DNA of 64,000 nt, taken from NCBI RefSeq assembly GCF_031119625.1, contig NZ_JAVHZV010000018.1, positions 62,001 through 126,000 of the forward strand. Reading direction: 5' to 3'. Under the pieces are notes generated by a model, which saw nothing but the letters and a program-made list of their open reading frames with translations, ran no database searches and was not told the DNA's origin. The position numbers and the translations under genes were made by a program. This stretch comes from Pseudomonas sp. G34 (GTDB taxonomy: Bacteria > Pseudomonadota > Gammaproteobacteria > Pseudomonadales > Pseudomonadaceae). Below, in pieces: positions 45,961 to 54,817 of this stretch (its first letter is position 1; each line of letters begins with the position of its first letter).

Positions 45961-46740
45961 TCATTTGCAAATATTATGAGCGGTAATGTGACTCAGTAGT
46001 TCCGGGAAAACATCTAAGGCCCGTTCTTCCAGCCTGAAGTCAGCCAGTTCGCTGACCTCGGTCTGCGACAAATTGACCTCGACCGTTACCCCGCCCGAAC
46101 GGCGCGCCCGCACCAACGGCTCGGCTATATAAGGAAAGCTGGCGCTGGTGCCGACACTGATCACCAGGTCGAAGCCCTTGCCCAACTGCTCGTAGAGGCG
46201 CTCGACAGCGGCGGTTGGCAGCCTCTCGCCAAACAGGGTGACAGGCGGGCGAAGCACACAGCCGCACGCCTCGCACAACGGTGGCAACGGCTGCAGGAGA
46301 CGCTCCCCCAACCGCTCGTCGGTTAGCCCGCATGCCCGGCAATAAAGTGGCGCCAACTCACCATGGATCTCGATCAGGCGATCCTCGGGGCTGCCGGCCA
46401 GGCGATGATAACCATCGATGTTCTGGGTAAGCACCCAACATTCGGGCTTCAGCGCCTGCAGTTCGGCTATCGCCTGGTGGCCGGCATTCGGCTGGGCACC
46501 CAGACAGGCGCTGCCAAGCTGCGCCAGGTACTTCCAGCACAGCGCCGGGTCACTGCGCAGCATCTCGCCCGACAGCGCCACCTCGATCGGCACGCCATCA
46601 TCGGTATGGCCGTTGTACAGCCCATTGAGGCCGCGGTAGGTCGGCAATCCGGAGTCGGCAGAAAGGCCTGCCCCGGTGATGATCAGGATCCGCTGCGCCT
46701 CGATGATCGCCGACGCCAGGCGCTGCAGTTGCGGCCGCAT
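45961..46740 (-). CDS. Sir2-family NAD-dependent protein deacylase
   Basis: A 259-residue sirtuin. NAD loop GAGLSADSGLPTYRG at 23-37, TQNID at 105-109, catalytic His126 in EIHGEL, zinc cysteines 134, 137, 156 and 159. Bacterial sirtuins remove acetyl or longer acyl groups from lysines. Its ATG shares one base with the stop of the upstream Tag-like gene (TGATG), so the two are coupled. Confidence 0.93.
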   Translation of the reverse strand: MRPQLQRLASAIIEAQRILIITGAGLSADSGLPTYRGLNGLYNGHTDDGVPIEVALSGEMLRSDPALCWKYLAQLGSACLGAQPNAGHQAIAELQALKPECWVLTQNIDGYHRLAGSPEDRLIEIHGELAPLYCRACGLTDERLGERLLQPLPPLCEACGCVLRPPVTLFGERLPTAAVERLYEQLGKGFDLVISVGTSASFPYIAEPLVRARRSGGVTVEVNLSQTEVSELADFRLEERALDVFPELLSHITAHNICK

Positions 46741-47459
46741 CAGTGGTTGACCGTGTGGGCCAGCATCACCGAAAGCTGGCACATGGGCCGGCCACTTTGC
46801 GCATGCCATTGATTGAACGCCGCCTGAACCGCCGCGCGGTCACGCTGACTGCTGGGCACCTTGTCGACGATCTTCTGCGCCTTGAGCGCGGCGACCATGT
46901 CATCGGAGGGAATGAAGGTGTCCTTGCCAACCATGCGCAGAAAGCGCGGTGCGGAAAGCCCACCGAGCTGGGTGCCCTGCTTGGCCAGCCAGTGCCAGAG
47001 GCCGACGATATCGGTCACCGGCCAGTCGGCGATCAGCGCACCAAAGGCGAAGCCGGGTTTGGGCGTGGTGGTCTTCGCCGCAGCGGCAGGCCCGCTCAGC
47101 GCACCACACTCCACATCGAGAATGAACTGGGCGTTGCGCGGCACGCTCTTGAGCTTGCCGAGGTGGCGAATCAGCCGGGCGTCCTGCATCAGCCGCTCGA
47201 GGCGTTCGCCGCCCATCAGCACGACTTTCTCCGGATCGAAACCGAAGAACACCTCTTCGAAGGCCGGCCACTTGGCGTCCACCAGGCTGTGCTTGAGGCC
47301 GGCCCTGAAGATGCGCAGGCTCATGATCGACAGGTAGCGATCGTTACTCAGCGCGCGCAGTTGCTTGTCCGGGACGGGCTGCGGCAGACGCGCCTCGAGC
47401 GCCTCGACCGAGCCGAAGCGGTTCACACAGTACTCATGCAGCCATCGATAATCGTGCAT
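46740..47459 (-). CDS. Tag-like (3-methyladenine glycosylase I family) protein, atypical active site
   Basis: A 239-residue protein. Residues 41-125 align by eye to the Tag core: RYLSIMSLRIFRAGLKHSLV, then WPAFEEVFFGFDPEKVVLM, then ERLMQDARLIRHLGKLKSV. In canonical Tag the matching helix holds the catalytic Glu (LEGxQAGLSW); here Arg49 occupies it (LRIFRAGLKH). The zinc-binding Cys/His ends of Tag are not seen. It may be an inactive or differently acting homologue. Coupled to the sirtuin. Confidence 0.75.
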   Translation of the reverse strand: MHDYRWLHEYCVNRFGSVEALEARLPQPVPDKQLRALSNDRYLSIMSLRIFRAGLKHSLVDAKWPAFEEVFFGFDPEKVVLMGGERLERLMQDARLIRHLGKLKSVPRNAQFILDVECGALSGPAAAAKTTTPKPGFAFGALIADWPVTDIVGLWHWLAKQGTQLGGLSAPRFLRMVGKDTFIPSDDMVAALKAQKIVDKVPSSQRDRAAVQAAFNQWHAQSGRPMCQLSVMLAHTVNH

Positions 47460-47481
47460 CGCTCGTGGTCAGCCCTCGAAA

Positions 47482-48306
47482 TTACAGATTCATCACGTTG
47501 AGAAAGCGCGGCGTGGCCTGCTCGTCGATCTTCAGGCTGGTGAAGTCGAACAGGTTACGGTCGGCCAGTTGCGAGGGCACCACGTTCTGCAGAGCGCGGA
47601 ACATGATCTCGGTGCGGCCCGGCGATTTGCGCTCCCACTCCTGCAACATGTCCTTGACCACCTGGCGCTGCAGGTTTTCCTGGGAGCCGCAGAGGTTGCA
47701 CGGAATGATCGGGAATTCCTTGAGCTTGCTGTAGGCCTCGATATCGGCCTCGTTGCAATAAGCCAGCGGGCGAATCACCACGTTGCGCCCGTCGTCGGCG
47801 CGCAGCTTGGGCGGCATGGCCTTGAGGGTGCCGCCGTAGAACATGTTGAGGAAGAAGGTCTCGAGAATATCGTCGCGATGGTGACCGAGGGCCATCTTGG
47901 TCGCGCCGATCTCGTCAGCGAAGGTGTACAGGGTGCCGCGGCGCAGCCGCGAGCACAGCGAGCAGGTGGTCTTGCCTTCCGGGATCTTCTCCTTGACCAC
48001 CGAATAGGTGTCCTTTTCGACGATGTGGTACGCCACACCAATGGACTCCAGGTAGGCCGGCAGCACGTGCTCGGGAAAGCCCGGCTGCTTCTGATCCATG
48101 TTCACCGCGACGATCTCGAAGTTGATCGGCGCGACCTTCTGCAGGTACAGCAGGATGTCGAGCATGGTGTAGCTGTCCTTGCCACCGGACAGGCAGACCA
48201 TGACCTTGTCGCCCTCCTCGATCATGTTGAAGTCGGCGATGGCTTCGCCGGCCTGGCGACGCAGGCGTTTTTGCAGCTTGTTCTGATTGACCGAGAGGGT
48301 GCCCAT
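47482..48306 (-). CDS. ttcA: tRNA 2-thiocytidine synthetase TtcA
   Basis: A 274-residue PP-loop enzyme that thiolates cytidine 32 of tRNA. The ATP loop is [13 protein letters not shown]; the Fe-S cluster cysteines sit in [12 protein letters not shown] and PCNLCGS. Start at 48306 ([17 protein letters not shown]). It lies 22 bp upstream of the Tag-like gene in the same direction. Confidence 0.94.
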   Translation of the reverse strand: MGTLSVNQNKLQKRLRRQAGEAIADFNMIEEGDKVMVCLSGGKDSYTMLDILLYLQKVAPINFEIVAVNMDQKQPGFPEHVLPAYLESIGVAYHIVEKDTYSVVKEKIPEGKTTCSLCSRLRRGTLYTFADEIGATKMALGHHRDDILETFFLNMFYGGTLKAMPPKLRADDGRNVVIRPLAYCNEADIEAYSKLKEFPIIPCNLCGSQENLQRQVVKDMLQEWERKSPGRTEIMFRALQNVVPSQLADRNLFDFTSLKIDEQATPRFLNVMNL

Positions 48307-48427
48307 GGCGCGCAAGAATCCGCTATAAGTACTGAAGCCGCGCATTTTACCCAGAAAACGAGGCGCACCCCAGCCACAAAACGGCTAACCGTCGGCAACG
48401 CGCCAGCTCATCGACCAAGGAAAGCCG

Positions 48428-49006
48428 ATGAATCAAGACACCTTACCCAGCAGCAGGCTGCTCGAGTTGCTGGAGGCCTCGCCCGACGGGCTCTCCGAAT
48501 ACGAACTGCTGTTGCGCCTGAGCCGCTGGCAAGGCCGTGACGAGCGCCTACCCAGCGACACCCTGGAGCTGTTTCGCAGCCACTTCCTGCTGTTCCATAC
48601 GCTGTACCGGCTGCGCGATCAGCTGCATGCCGAGCGCCGCGCCTCCTTGCAGATCAGCCCGCTGTGCATTCGCCTGCTGCCTTACCAGGGCGCCGAAAGT
48701 GCGCTGAGCGAGCGCGAGCCGCTGCGCGACTATTATCTGGATCTCAGCCACCTGCGCGACACCGGCGCGGAGGATGTCGAACGGATGCTCGGCGCGTTCT
48801 GGATGCGCATGCAGGGCGGCGAAGACAAGCAGCAGGCACTGGCCACCCTGGAGCTGGACGAGCAGCAGGGCGTGCTGGATCTGGCAGCCATCCGCCAGCG
48901 CTATCGCCAGTTGGTCAGCCTGCACCACCCGGATCGCGGCGGGTGTACGCAGCAGCTGCAACGCATCAACAGCGCCATGGAAACCTTGCAGCGCTACTAC
49001 CGCTGA
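48428..49006 (+). CDS. DnaJ-related co-chaperone
   Basis: A 192-residue protein with an N-terminal DnaJ-related domain (MNQDTLPSSRLLELLEASPDGLSEYELLLRL) and a C-terminal J domain. The HPD motif is in YRQLVSLHHPDRGG. J domains stimulate the ATPase of DnaK. No Gly/Phe or zinc regions are present. Divergent from ttcA. Confidence 0.85.
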   Translation: MNQDTLPSSRLLELLEASPDGLSEYELLLRLSRWQGRDERLPSDTLELFRSHFLLFHTLYRLRDQLHAERRASLQISPLCIRLLPYQGAESALSEREPLRDYYLDLSHLRDTGAEDVERMLGAFWMRMQGGEDKQQALATLELDEQQGVLDLAAIRQRYRQLVSLHHPDRGGCTQQLQRINSAMETLQRYYR

Positions 49007-49076
49007 GGCGCTTCACCCTGCAGAAAAGATCGATCTGCGGCATAATTGCGGCCAGTTACCAGCCTTCGTAGCGACC

Positions 49077-49571
49077 ATGTCCGAGCAGATTCACGCCCGC
49101 GTCGAAGCCTGCTATCAGCAGGCAGAAAGTTTTTTCAAACGCCCTTTCACCCGCCCCCAGGTGAGCTTCAAGCTGCGCGGGCAGAAAGCTGGCGTGGCGC
49201 ACCTCACCGAAAACAAGCTGCGCTTCAACCCCCAGCTTTACCGCGAGAACCAGGAAGACTTCCTGCGCCAGACGGTCGCCCACGAAGTGGCCCACCTGAT
49301 CGCCCACCAGTTGTACGGCCTGAGCATTCAGCCCCACGGCGAGGAATGGCAGTTGATCATGCGTGGTGTCTACGAACTGCCACCACACCGCTGCCATAGC
49401 TACGACGTGAAGCGGCGCCAGGTCAGCCGCTTCATCTACCGCTGCCAGTGCCCACAGGGTGAGTTTCCGTTTTCCGCGCAGCGCCATGCGCTGGTGGCAA
49501 AGGGGCGCCGCTACTTCTGCCGGCGCTGCAAGATCACCCTGCAGTTCACCGGCGAGCAGCGCGTCGAATAG
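49077..49571 (+). CDS. sprT: SprT-family zinc metalloprotease
   Basis: A 164-residue protein with HEVAH at residues 69-73 and a C-terminal zinc ribbon (RCQCPQG ... YFCRRCKI). The family resembles the catalytic domain of Spartan. CATAAT at 49041-49046 is a possible -10. Start at 49077 (MSEQIHARVEACYQQA); an open frame begins upstream within the J-domain gene but in another reading frame. Confidence 0.9.
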   Translation: MSEQIHARVEACYQQAESFFKRPFTRPQVSFKLRGQKAGVAHLTENKLRFNPQLYRENQEDFLRQTVAHEVAHLIAHQLYGLSIQPHGEEWQLIMRGVYELPPHRCHSYDVKRRQVSRFIYRCQCPQGEFPFSAQRHALVAKGRRYFCRRCKITLQFTGEQRVE

Positions 49572-49634
49572 GATCGAGCTGCGGGGACGCTTCGGCGCAC
49601 GCGCTGTGCGGCGAGAAACGTCAACCGACCGACC

Positions 49635-50522
49635 CTAGTCGTTCAGGCGCTGAAAGGCACGCAGCAGCGCGTGGCTGAGGTCGACGCTGGAGAACTTGGT
49701 GAGCACGTCGTTGGCGCCGACTGCGCGGGCCTTCTCGGTGTTCATGGTGCTGTCCAGCGAGGTGTGCAGCAGCACATAGGTGTCGCCGAGTTCGGCGTCC
49801 TTGCGGATCTGCTGAACCAGGGCATAACCATCCATTTCCGGCATTTCGATATCCGAGACCAGCACTTCGACGGGCCGCCCCTCCTCCCGCGCCGTTTGCA
49901 ATACCTCAAGGGCACTGGCGGCGCTGCGCACGGCCTGGCAATCGAGGTCGAGCTTGCGCAGGGTGATCAGCGTCTGCTGCAAGGCGACCTGGGAGTCGTC
50001 GACCACCAGCACCCGGCGGCCCTGCAGGAGCTGCCGCTCGGCCGGGCTCAGCAGTTGCTCGCTGACCTCCTCAAGCGGCGCCGGGGCGATTTCATGCAGC
50101 ACCTTCTCGATGTCGAGGATCTGCACGATGTTGCCGTCGATCTGCGTCACGCCGGTGATGAACGCACGCGAACCGGCGCCCGAGGGTGGCGGGCGAACAT
50201 CCCGGGTCGAACACTGCACGATGCGTTCGACACTGTGCACATGCAGGCCCTGCCGCGAACGGCTCAGCTCGGTGACGATCAGGCAGCCTTCGCCACTGTC
50301 GTTGCCGCCACGTTCGCCAATCGCACGGGCCAGATCGATGACCGTCAGCGCCGAGCCACGCAAAGTCGCCACGCCGCGCACATGGGGATGCCGGCTGGGC
50401 ATCTTGGTCAGCGCGGGACAGGGAATGATCTCGTTGACCTTGAGCAGGTTGATGCCCAACAGGCGCCCGTTATGCAACCGAAACAGCAGCAGCGACAGCG
50501 CGTCGCCGAGCACCATATTCAT
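49635..50522 (-). CDS. cheV: CheV-type chemotaxis coupling protein (CheW-REC)
   Basis: A 295-residue protein: an N-terminal CheW domain (about 5-155, GRLLGINLLKVNEIIPCPALTKMP, VATLRGSALTVIDL) and a C-terminal receiver domain (about 170-290, VLVVDDSQVALQQTL, phospho-Asp in VLVSDIEMPEMDGYAL). It couples receptors to CheA and adapts by phosphorylation. It is not near other che genes here; aer is 40 kb away. The starts at 50522 or 50516 are about equally good. Confidence 0.9.
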   Translation of the reverse strand: MNMVLGDALSLLLFRLHNGRLLGINLLKVNEIIPCPALTKMPSRHPHVRGVATLRGSALTVIDLARAIGERGGNDSGEGCLIVTELSRSRQGLHVHSVERIVQCSTRDVRPPPSGAGSRAFITGVTQIDGNIVQILDIEKVLHEIAPAPLEEVSEQLLSPAERQLLQGRRVLVVDDSQVALQQTLITLRKLDLDCQAVRSAASALEVLQTAREEGRPVEVLVSDIEMPEMDGYALVQQIRKDAELGDTYVLLHTSLDSTMNTEKARAVGANDVLTKFSSVDLSHALLRAFQRLND

Positions 50523-50602
50523 ACCCGCATCTCCCCATCCATCAAAACGAAAAAAGTGGCCTGACTGCATAGCGCCCGGCTCGTTGCTCTAGTGGCAGTG
50601 AG

Positions 50603-50839
50603 TCAGCCCAGAAAAGCGGCTACCTGCGGCGCGTCGAACGGCCAGTGCAACTCGGCGCCGGTGTCGGTGCGCCGCAACACCGGAATGACCAGCGCATAGC
50701 GTTCCAGCAGCCCGGGCTGCTCGGCGATATCCAGCAGCTCGACCAGCAGGCCGTTCTCCACGAACGGCATCAGCACGGCCTCCGCGTAGTCACACAGGTG
50801 ACAACCGAGGGTGCCCAACAGCTGGCATTCAGGAAGCAT
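50603..50839 (-). CDS. Glutaredoxin-like protein
   Basis: A 78-residue thioredoxin-fold protein with the CxxC motif in LLGTLGCHLCDYAEAVL and a cis-Pro in LVIPVLRR. It resembles short DUF836 glutaredoxin-like proteins. Thiol-disulphide exchange or glutathione-dependent reduction is expected. The ATG at 50839 is preferred to a TTG at 50857, though no clear ribosome site is seen. Confidence 0.82.
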   Translation of the reverse strand: MLPECQLLGTLGCHLCDYAEAVLMPFVENGLLVELLDIAEQPGLLERYALVIPVLRRTDTGAELHWPFDAPQVAAFLG

Positions 50840-50896
50840 GGTCGACGCAGCCTGCAAGGTGACAGAGCGCGCAGTCTATCACCTCCGTCCGGTTGC

Positions 50897-52021
50897 TCAG
50901 GTCTTCTCGCCAGCCTGCTTGCCTTGCGGTGCCAGCGTCGAGTCGAGCACCCCCTGCAAGCCGTCGAGCAGGCGCCCATTGATCTGCTCGGCCTTTTCCA
51001 GGCGCCCCGCATCGAAGCGCTCGTCCAGCGAGAAGCCGCCCTTGAGCAGATCCTGCAACAAACCCTTACCATCGCTGACCCAGGCATCGGCCGTTCGCAG
51101 GGCATCGAGCAGGCCCTGGGCGTAATCGGTAAGCGCACCATTGGTCGCGCTGGCTGACTGCCCGCCCTGGTTGGAGACCGCCCCATAGGTGTCGGTGGCC
51201 TGGCGCACGCTGGTCTGGGTCAGGCGCAGGGACATGGAGGCCAGTTGCGAGCTGTCCATGTCCAGCGCCATGGCACGATCGAAAGCCCCGGCCATGTCAC
51301 CCGAATAGAAGGAATTGGACAGATCCTGCACCTGATTGAAGAGCTTCCCCAGGGCGGCCTTTTCCTCATCATCCAGCTCGCCCTCGACCTCCACCTGCCA
51401 GCCGCCGATCTGCAGGCTGCCGGACTGGCTGCCCGCGCCTTCGCTACGTGACCACGCAGCCGAGGCCTGGGCCACCGATACGCGCAAGCGGTCGCCGTCA
51501 CGGGTGGTGATGTTGAGCTCGAAGCTTTCCGCCACGGCGGCGAAACGGTCGCTGGAGGTCGGCGTGACGCCCTTGCTTTCACCGTTGGCCGGCACGGCAC
51601 CGTAGAGCTTGTCGAGGCCGGCGAAACCCTGCTCGATGCGCTTGAAGGTATCGTCGATGTCCGTGGCGACCTTGTCCTTGAGCAAGCCCATGCCGTCGAG
51701 CATCTTGCGCGCCTCGTCAAAGCCTTTCTGGACACCAGAACGAGCCTGATCGAGAAGCTGCTGCAATTTCTCCGGATCAGCGCCGGAAGCGGCTTCACTC
51801 TTGAGGCGCTGCTCGATGAAACCCAGCACGCGATCAGCGACTTTCTCCGGGGAGAAGTCGTCCTGCTTGGCATTCAACGAGCCTGGCGGCAGGCCAAGGC
51901 GTTCGGCCAGGCGGTTGGACAGCGCGGCCTGGGCATCGGCCGCGTTGCGAATGGTAGGCTGGCCGCCGAGTTGCGGCGAGCGGCCTGTCGTGGAAGTCGA
52001 CAGCGGGATGGAAATAGCCAT
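50897..52021 (-). CDS. DUF5610-domain protein
   Basis: A 374-residue, mostly helical, soluble protein. The N-terminus (ISIPLSTSTTGRSPQLGGQ) is low complexity; DUF5610-like segments follow (NRLAERLGLPPGSLNAKQDDFSPEKVADRVLGFIEQRL, then FDEARKMLDGMGLL). The function is unknown to me. No signal peptide is found. It is monocistronic and precedes the glutaredoxin gene. Confidence 0.7.
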   Translation of the reverse strand: MAISIPLSTSTTGRSPQLGGQPTIRNAADAQAALSNRLAERLGLPPGSLNAKQDDFSPEKVADRVLGFIEQRLKSEAASGADPEKLQQLLDQARSGVQKGFDEARKMLDGMGLLKDKVATDIDDTFKRIEQGFAGLDKLYGAVPANGESKGVTPTSSDRFAAVAESFELNITTRDGDRLRVSVAQASAAWSRSEGAGSQSGSLQIGGWQVEVEGELDDEEKAALGKLFNQVQDLSNSFYSGDMAGAFDRAMALDMDSSQLASMSLRLTQTSVRQATDTYGAVSNQGGQSASATNGALTDYAQGLLDALRTADAWVSDGKGLLQDLLKGGFSLDERFDAGRLEKAEQINGRLLDGLQGVLDSTLAPQGKQAGEKT

Positions 52022-52101
52022 GGCAAGTCACCGAAACGGGAGCATGTCCAAGGTTGACGGCAGGCCTCGACAAAAGTTTAGGGCTGGGGACGGTTAACTG
52101 C

Positions 52102-53310
52102 TCAGTCCTGGCTTACCGCGCCGATCTTGTGGATCGACAGATCGGCGCCGTAGTACTCCTGCTCCTGGCTCAGGCGAATGCCCACCAGTACCTTGAGCAG
52201 GCCATACACCGCAAACCCGCCGAGCAGTGCCACGGCCACGCCGGCCAGGCTACCGGCCAGCTGGCTGGCCAGGCTCACGCCGCCCAGGCCGCCCCATAGC
52301 GGTTGGCCAAAGATGCCGCAGGCGATGCCGCCCCAGACGCCGCACAGGCCATGCAGGGGCCAGACGCCCAGCACATCATCGATTTTCCATTTGACCTGCG
52401 TCGCGGTGAACGCCCAGACGAACAGCGCACCGGCGATGGCGCCAGTGACCAGCGCGCCCACCGGATGCATCAGATCGGAGCCGGCGCAGATGGCAACCAG
52501 CCCGGCCAGCGGGCCGTTGTGCAGGAAGCCCGGGTCGTTGCGCCCGACGATCAGCGCCGCCAGGGTGCCGCCGACCATCGCCATCAGCGTGTTGACCGCC
52601 ACCAGCCCGCTGATGCTGCCCAGGGTCTGGGCGCTCATCACGTTGAAGCCGAACCAGCCGATGATCAGCACCCAGGAGCCCAGCGCCAGAAACGGAATGC
52701 TCGACGGCGCCATGGCCACCAGACGGCCGTCCCGATAGCGTCCATCACGGCGCCCCAGCAGCACTACCGCGGCAAACGCCAGCCAGCCACCGACCCCGTG
52801 CACCACCACCGAGCCGGCGAAATCGTGGAACGGCGCACCGAAGCGTTCCTGCAGCCAGGCCTGCAAGCCGAAGTTGCCGTTCCAGATCATGCCTTCGAAA
52901 AACGGGTAGACGAAGGCGACGATCAGCGCAGTGGCGCACAGCTGCGGGCCGAACCGTGCGCGCTCGGCAATGCCCCCGGAAATGATTGCCGGAATTGCCG
53001 CCGCGAAGGTCAGCAGGAAGAAGAACTTCACCAGCGCATAGCCATTGCCGGCGACCAGCACGCTGGCCGGATGCAGGAAGCTGACCCCGTAGGCGATCCA
53101 GTAACCGACGAAGAAATAGGCGACGGCTGAAATGGCGAAATCCGAGAGGATCTTCGACAGCGCATTGACCTGGTTCTTCTGCCGGACGGTGCCGACTTCC
53201 AGAAAGGCGAAGCCGGCGTGCATGGCCAACACCATGATCGCGCCAAGCAGAATGAACAGCGTGTTCGAACCGTGAATCAGGGTTTGCACGGCACTGTCGA
53301 GGTTTTCCAT
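52102..53310 (-). CDS. Ammonium transporter (Amt family)
   Basis: A 402-residue protein with about eleven membrane segments. Family markers include AFLEVGTVRQKNQVNALSKILSDFAIS, DFAGSVVVHGVGGWLAF with the first pore His, and PLHGLCGVWGGIACGIFG with the second. It conducts ammonium. The C-terminal tail is short (GADLSIHKIGAVSQD), and no glnK gene adjoins it, unlike typical amtB-glnK pairs. The start is at 53310; upstream codons lack family resemblance. Confidence 0.92.
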   Translation of the reverse strand: MENLDSAVQTLIHGSNTLFILLGAIMVLAMHAGFAFLEVGTVRQKNQVNALSKILSDFAISAVAYFFVGYWIAYGVSFLHPASVLVAGNGYALVKFFFLLTFAAAIPAIISGGIAERARFGPQLCATALIVAFVYPFFEGMIWNGNFGLQAWLQERFGAPFHDFAGSVVVHGVGGWLAFAAVVLLGRRDGRYRDGRLVAMAPSSIPFLALGSWVLIIGWFGFNVMSAQTLGSISGLVAVNTLMAMVGGTLAALIVGRNDPGFLHNGPLAGLVAICAGSDLMHPVGALVTGAIAGALFVWAFTATQVKWKIDDVLGVWPLHGLCGVWGGIACGIFGQPLWGGLGGVSLASQLAGSLAGVAVALLGGFAVYGLLKVLVGIRLSQEQEYYGADLSIHKIGAVSQD

Positions 53311-53679
53311 CGAAGCACAGACTCCGCAGCGAAAAGCACCAAAAAAGAACACAGGCCCAACAAGAAGCACCATTTACAGGCACACCACCTTGTCACGTCA
53401 CGCACCCATTCCGAGCGCACCAGGCTCTCGGCGCTCCATCGCCCGCTCTTTTCTGAACTTATTCTTTGATTATCAATTAGTTAGTTAAGCACCAGAGAGA
53501 TGCCTCGAAGGCCGGCCAGCACCATAAGCATGCATCGCGACCAACGTCGCGGCTCGTCAATGCAATGCCTGTGCCCTTCTTTATTCCCCCCTCCCAGCCA
53601 GTACGCAGATAGAGTGAACCTGCCCGGGGTGCGCCACTCGAACCCCTTACACCGCCTCATACCTACAGGAGATTGATCA
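53311..53679. other. 369-bp divergent intergenic region
   Basis: No gene supported. It contains the palindrome TTGATTATCAA at 53466-53476 in an AT-rich patch, and a short GCGAC/GTCGC stem near 53536-53550. No sigma-54 promoter with correct spacing was found for the ammonium transporter, although one would be expected. Confidence 0.5.
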
Positions 53680-54009
53680 ATGGCACGCCCCCTCCCCCCG
53701 CGCCCCGCAGCTCCCGCCAACAAGGAAGAGCTGCTGGAAGAATTCCAGGCACTGGTTCGTGACACCGAAACCCTGCTGCAGCACTCGGCCAGCCTGGTCG
53801 GCGACCAGGCCGAAGAGCTGCGCGCGCAGATCCGCGACAGCCTGGGCCGTGCACGCACCACCCTGAAGAACACCGAGGAAACCGTGGTCCAGCGTGGCCG
53901 CGCAGTGGCCGGCGCGACCGAAGACTACGTGCAGACCCATCCGTGGCAGACCATCGGCATTGCCGCCGGCATTGGTATACTGATCGGCATGCTCATTAGC
54001 CGACGTTGA
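53680..54009 (+). CDS. DUF883 (ElaB/YqjD-type) ribosome-binding membrane protein
   Basis: A 109-residue tail-anchored protein: a helical coiled-coil part (about 15-85) and a C-terminal glycine-zipper membrane helix (TIGIAAGIGILIGMLISRR). YqjD-type proteins bind stalled ribosomes to the inner membrane in stationary phase in E. coli. AGGAGA precedes the ATG. First of three genes in a row with the yqjE and yqjK order. Confidence 0.88.
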   Translation: MARPLPPRPAAPANKEELLEEFQALVRDTETLLQHSASLVGDQAEELRAQIRDSLGRARTTLKNTEETVVQRGRAVAGATEDYVQTHPWQTIGIAAGIGILIGMLISRR

Positions 54010-54021
54010 TCAGGACAGCCC

Positions 54022-54408
54022 ATGGATGACAGCCAGACAGCAGCACCTCCCAGCCGCGGCCCCTCGCCGCGGCGCCTGGCCGGTGCGCTGCTCGGGCTGG
54101 TTCATGGGCATGTCGCACTGTTCAGCGAAGAGCTCAAGGAACAGCAGGCGCGCACCGTCACCCTGCTGATCCTGACGGGCCTCTGCGTGCTGTTCGGCCT
54201 CATGCTGATCATCGGCGTGTCGGCCGCCCTGCTGATTCTCTTCTGGGACACCCAGCGTATTCTGGTCATCAGCCTCCTCTGCCTGTTCTACGCGCTGGGG
54301 CTGCTTGGCTGCGGCTGGAATCTCGTTCAACGTATGCGCAATGCGCCTGCCCCGTTTAGTGCCAGCCTCGAAGAACTGGCGCGTGATCGGGAGCAACTGC
54401 TGCCATGA
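54022..54408 (+). CDS. YqjE-type phage-holin-family membrane protein
   Basis: A 128-residue protein with two hydrophobic helices (about 45-70 and 75-98), of the holin-like Phage_holin_3_6/YqjE family. Its role in membrane stress is not known. It begins 12 nt after the DUF883 gene; its stop overlaps the next start by 4 nt. Confidence 0.85.
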   Translation: MDDSQTAAPPSRGPSPRRLAGALLGLVHGHVALFSEELKEQQARTVTLLILTGLCVLFGLMLIIGVSAALLILFWDTQRILVISLLCLFYALGLLGCGWNLVQRMRNAPAPFSASLEELARDREQLLP

Positions 54409-54734
54409 GCGACAAGAACACTCAGCAACTGCGCAAGACCATGCTGCGCCTGCGCCTGGAAATGCATCGCCAGGAAATCCGCCATGAAACCCTGGTCATT
54501 CTGCAGCCACTGCAGAAAGCCAAGGACCTGGGTAGCCACTGGCGCCAGGAATTAAAGGCAAGCAATGCACCAATCTGGATCACCGGCGGTGTGTTCGCCT
54601 TGACGGTGCTGGGCATGCGCGGGGGCCAATGGCGCCGCTGGCTACGCATGGCACTTGGCGCCTTTCCCGACCTGCGCAAACGCGCTCCGCGGGATACCGG
54701 CGAAAAGCCAGCAGAAAAACCCGACCACGCTTAA
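54405..54734 (+). CDS. YqjK-like small protein
   Basis: A 109-residue protein with an N-terminal helical, charged part (QLRKTMLRLRLEMHRQEIRHETL) and one hydrophobic segment (about 64-80). ATGA overlap with the preceding gene. Position and size fit the third gene of the yqjDEK group. Function unknown. Confidence 0.7.
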   Translation: MSDKNTQQLRKTMLRLRLEMHRQEIRHETLVILQPLQKAKDLGSHWRQELKASNAPIWITGGVFALTVLGMRGGQWRRWLRMALGAFPDLRKRAPRDTGEKPAEKPDHA

Positions 54735-54817
54735 AACTGGCCACCTTATTGCTTGATAGGGCGCTCAACGCCAGCTAACGCCTGGCTCCCTGCCCGCTCT
54801 CACTAAGGATGTGCCCG

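Noticed and set aside
53311..53400. Sigma-54 promoter for the ammonium transporter
   Set aside because: TGGTGC...TTG-like sequences occur but the -24/-12 spacing is off by one in each case.
53466..53476. ANR/FNR box TTGAT-N4-ATCAA
   Set aside because: The two half-sites are separated by 1 nt instead of 4, so it does not fit the dimer geometry.
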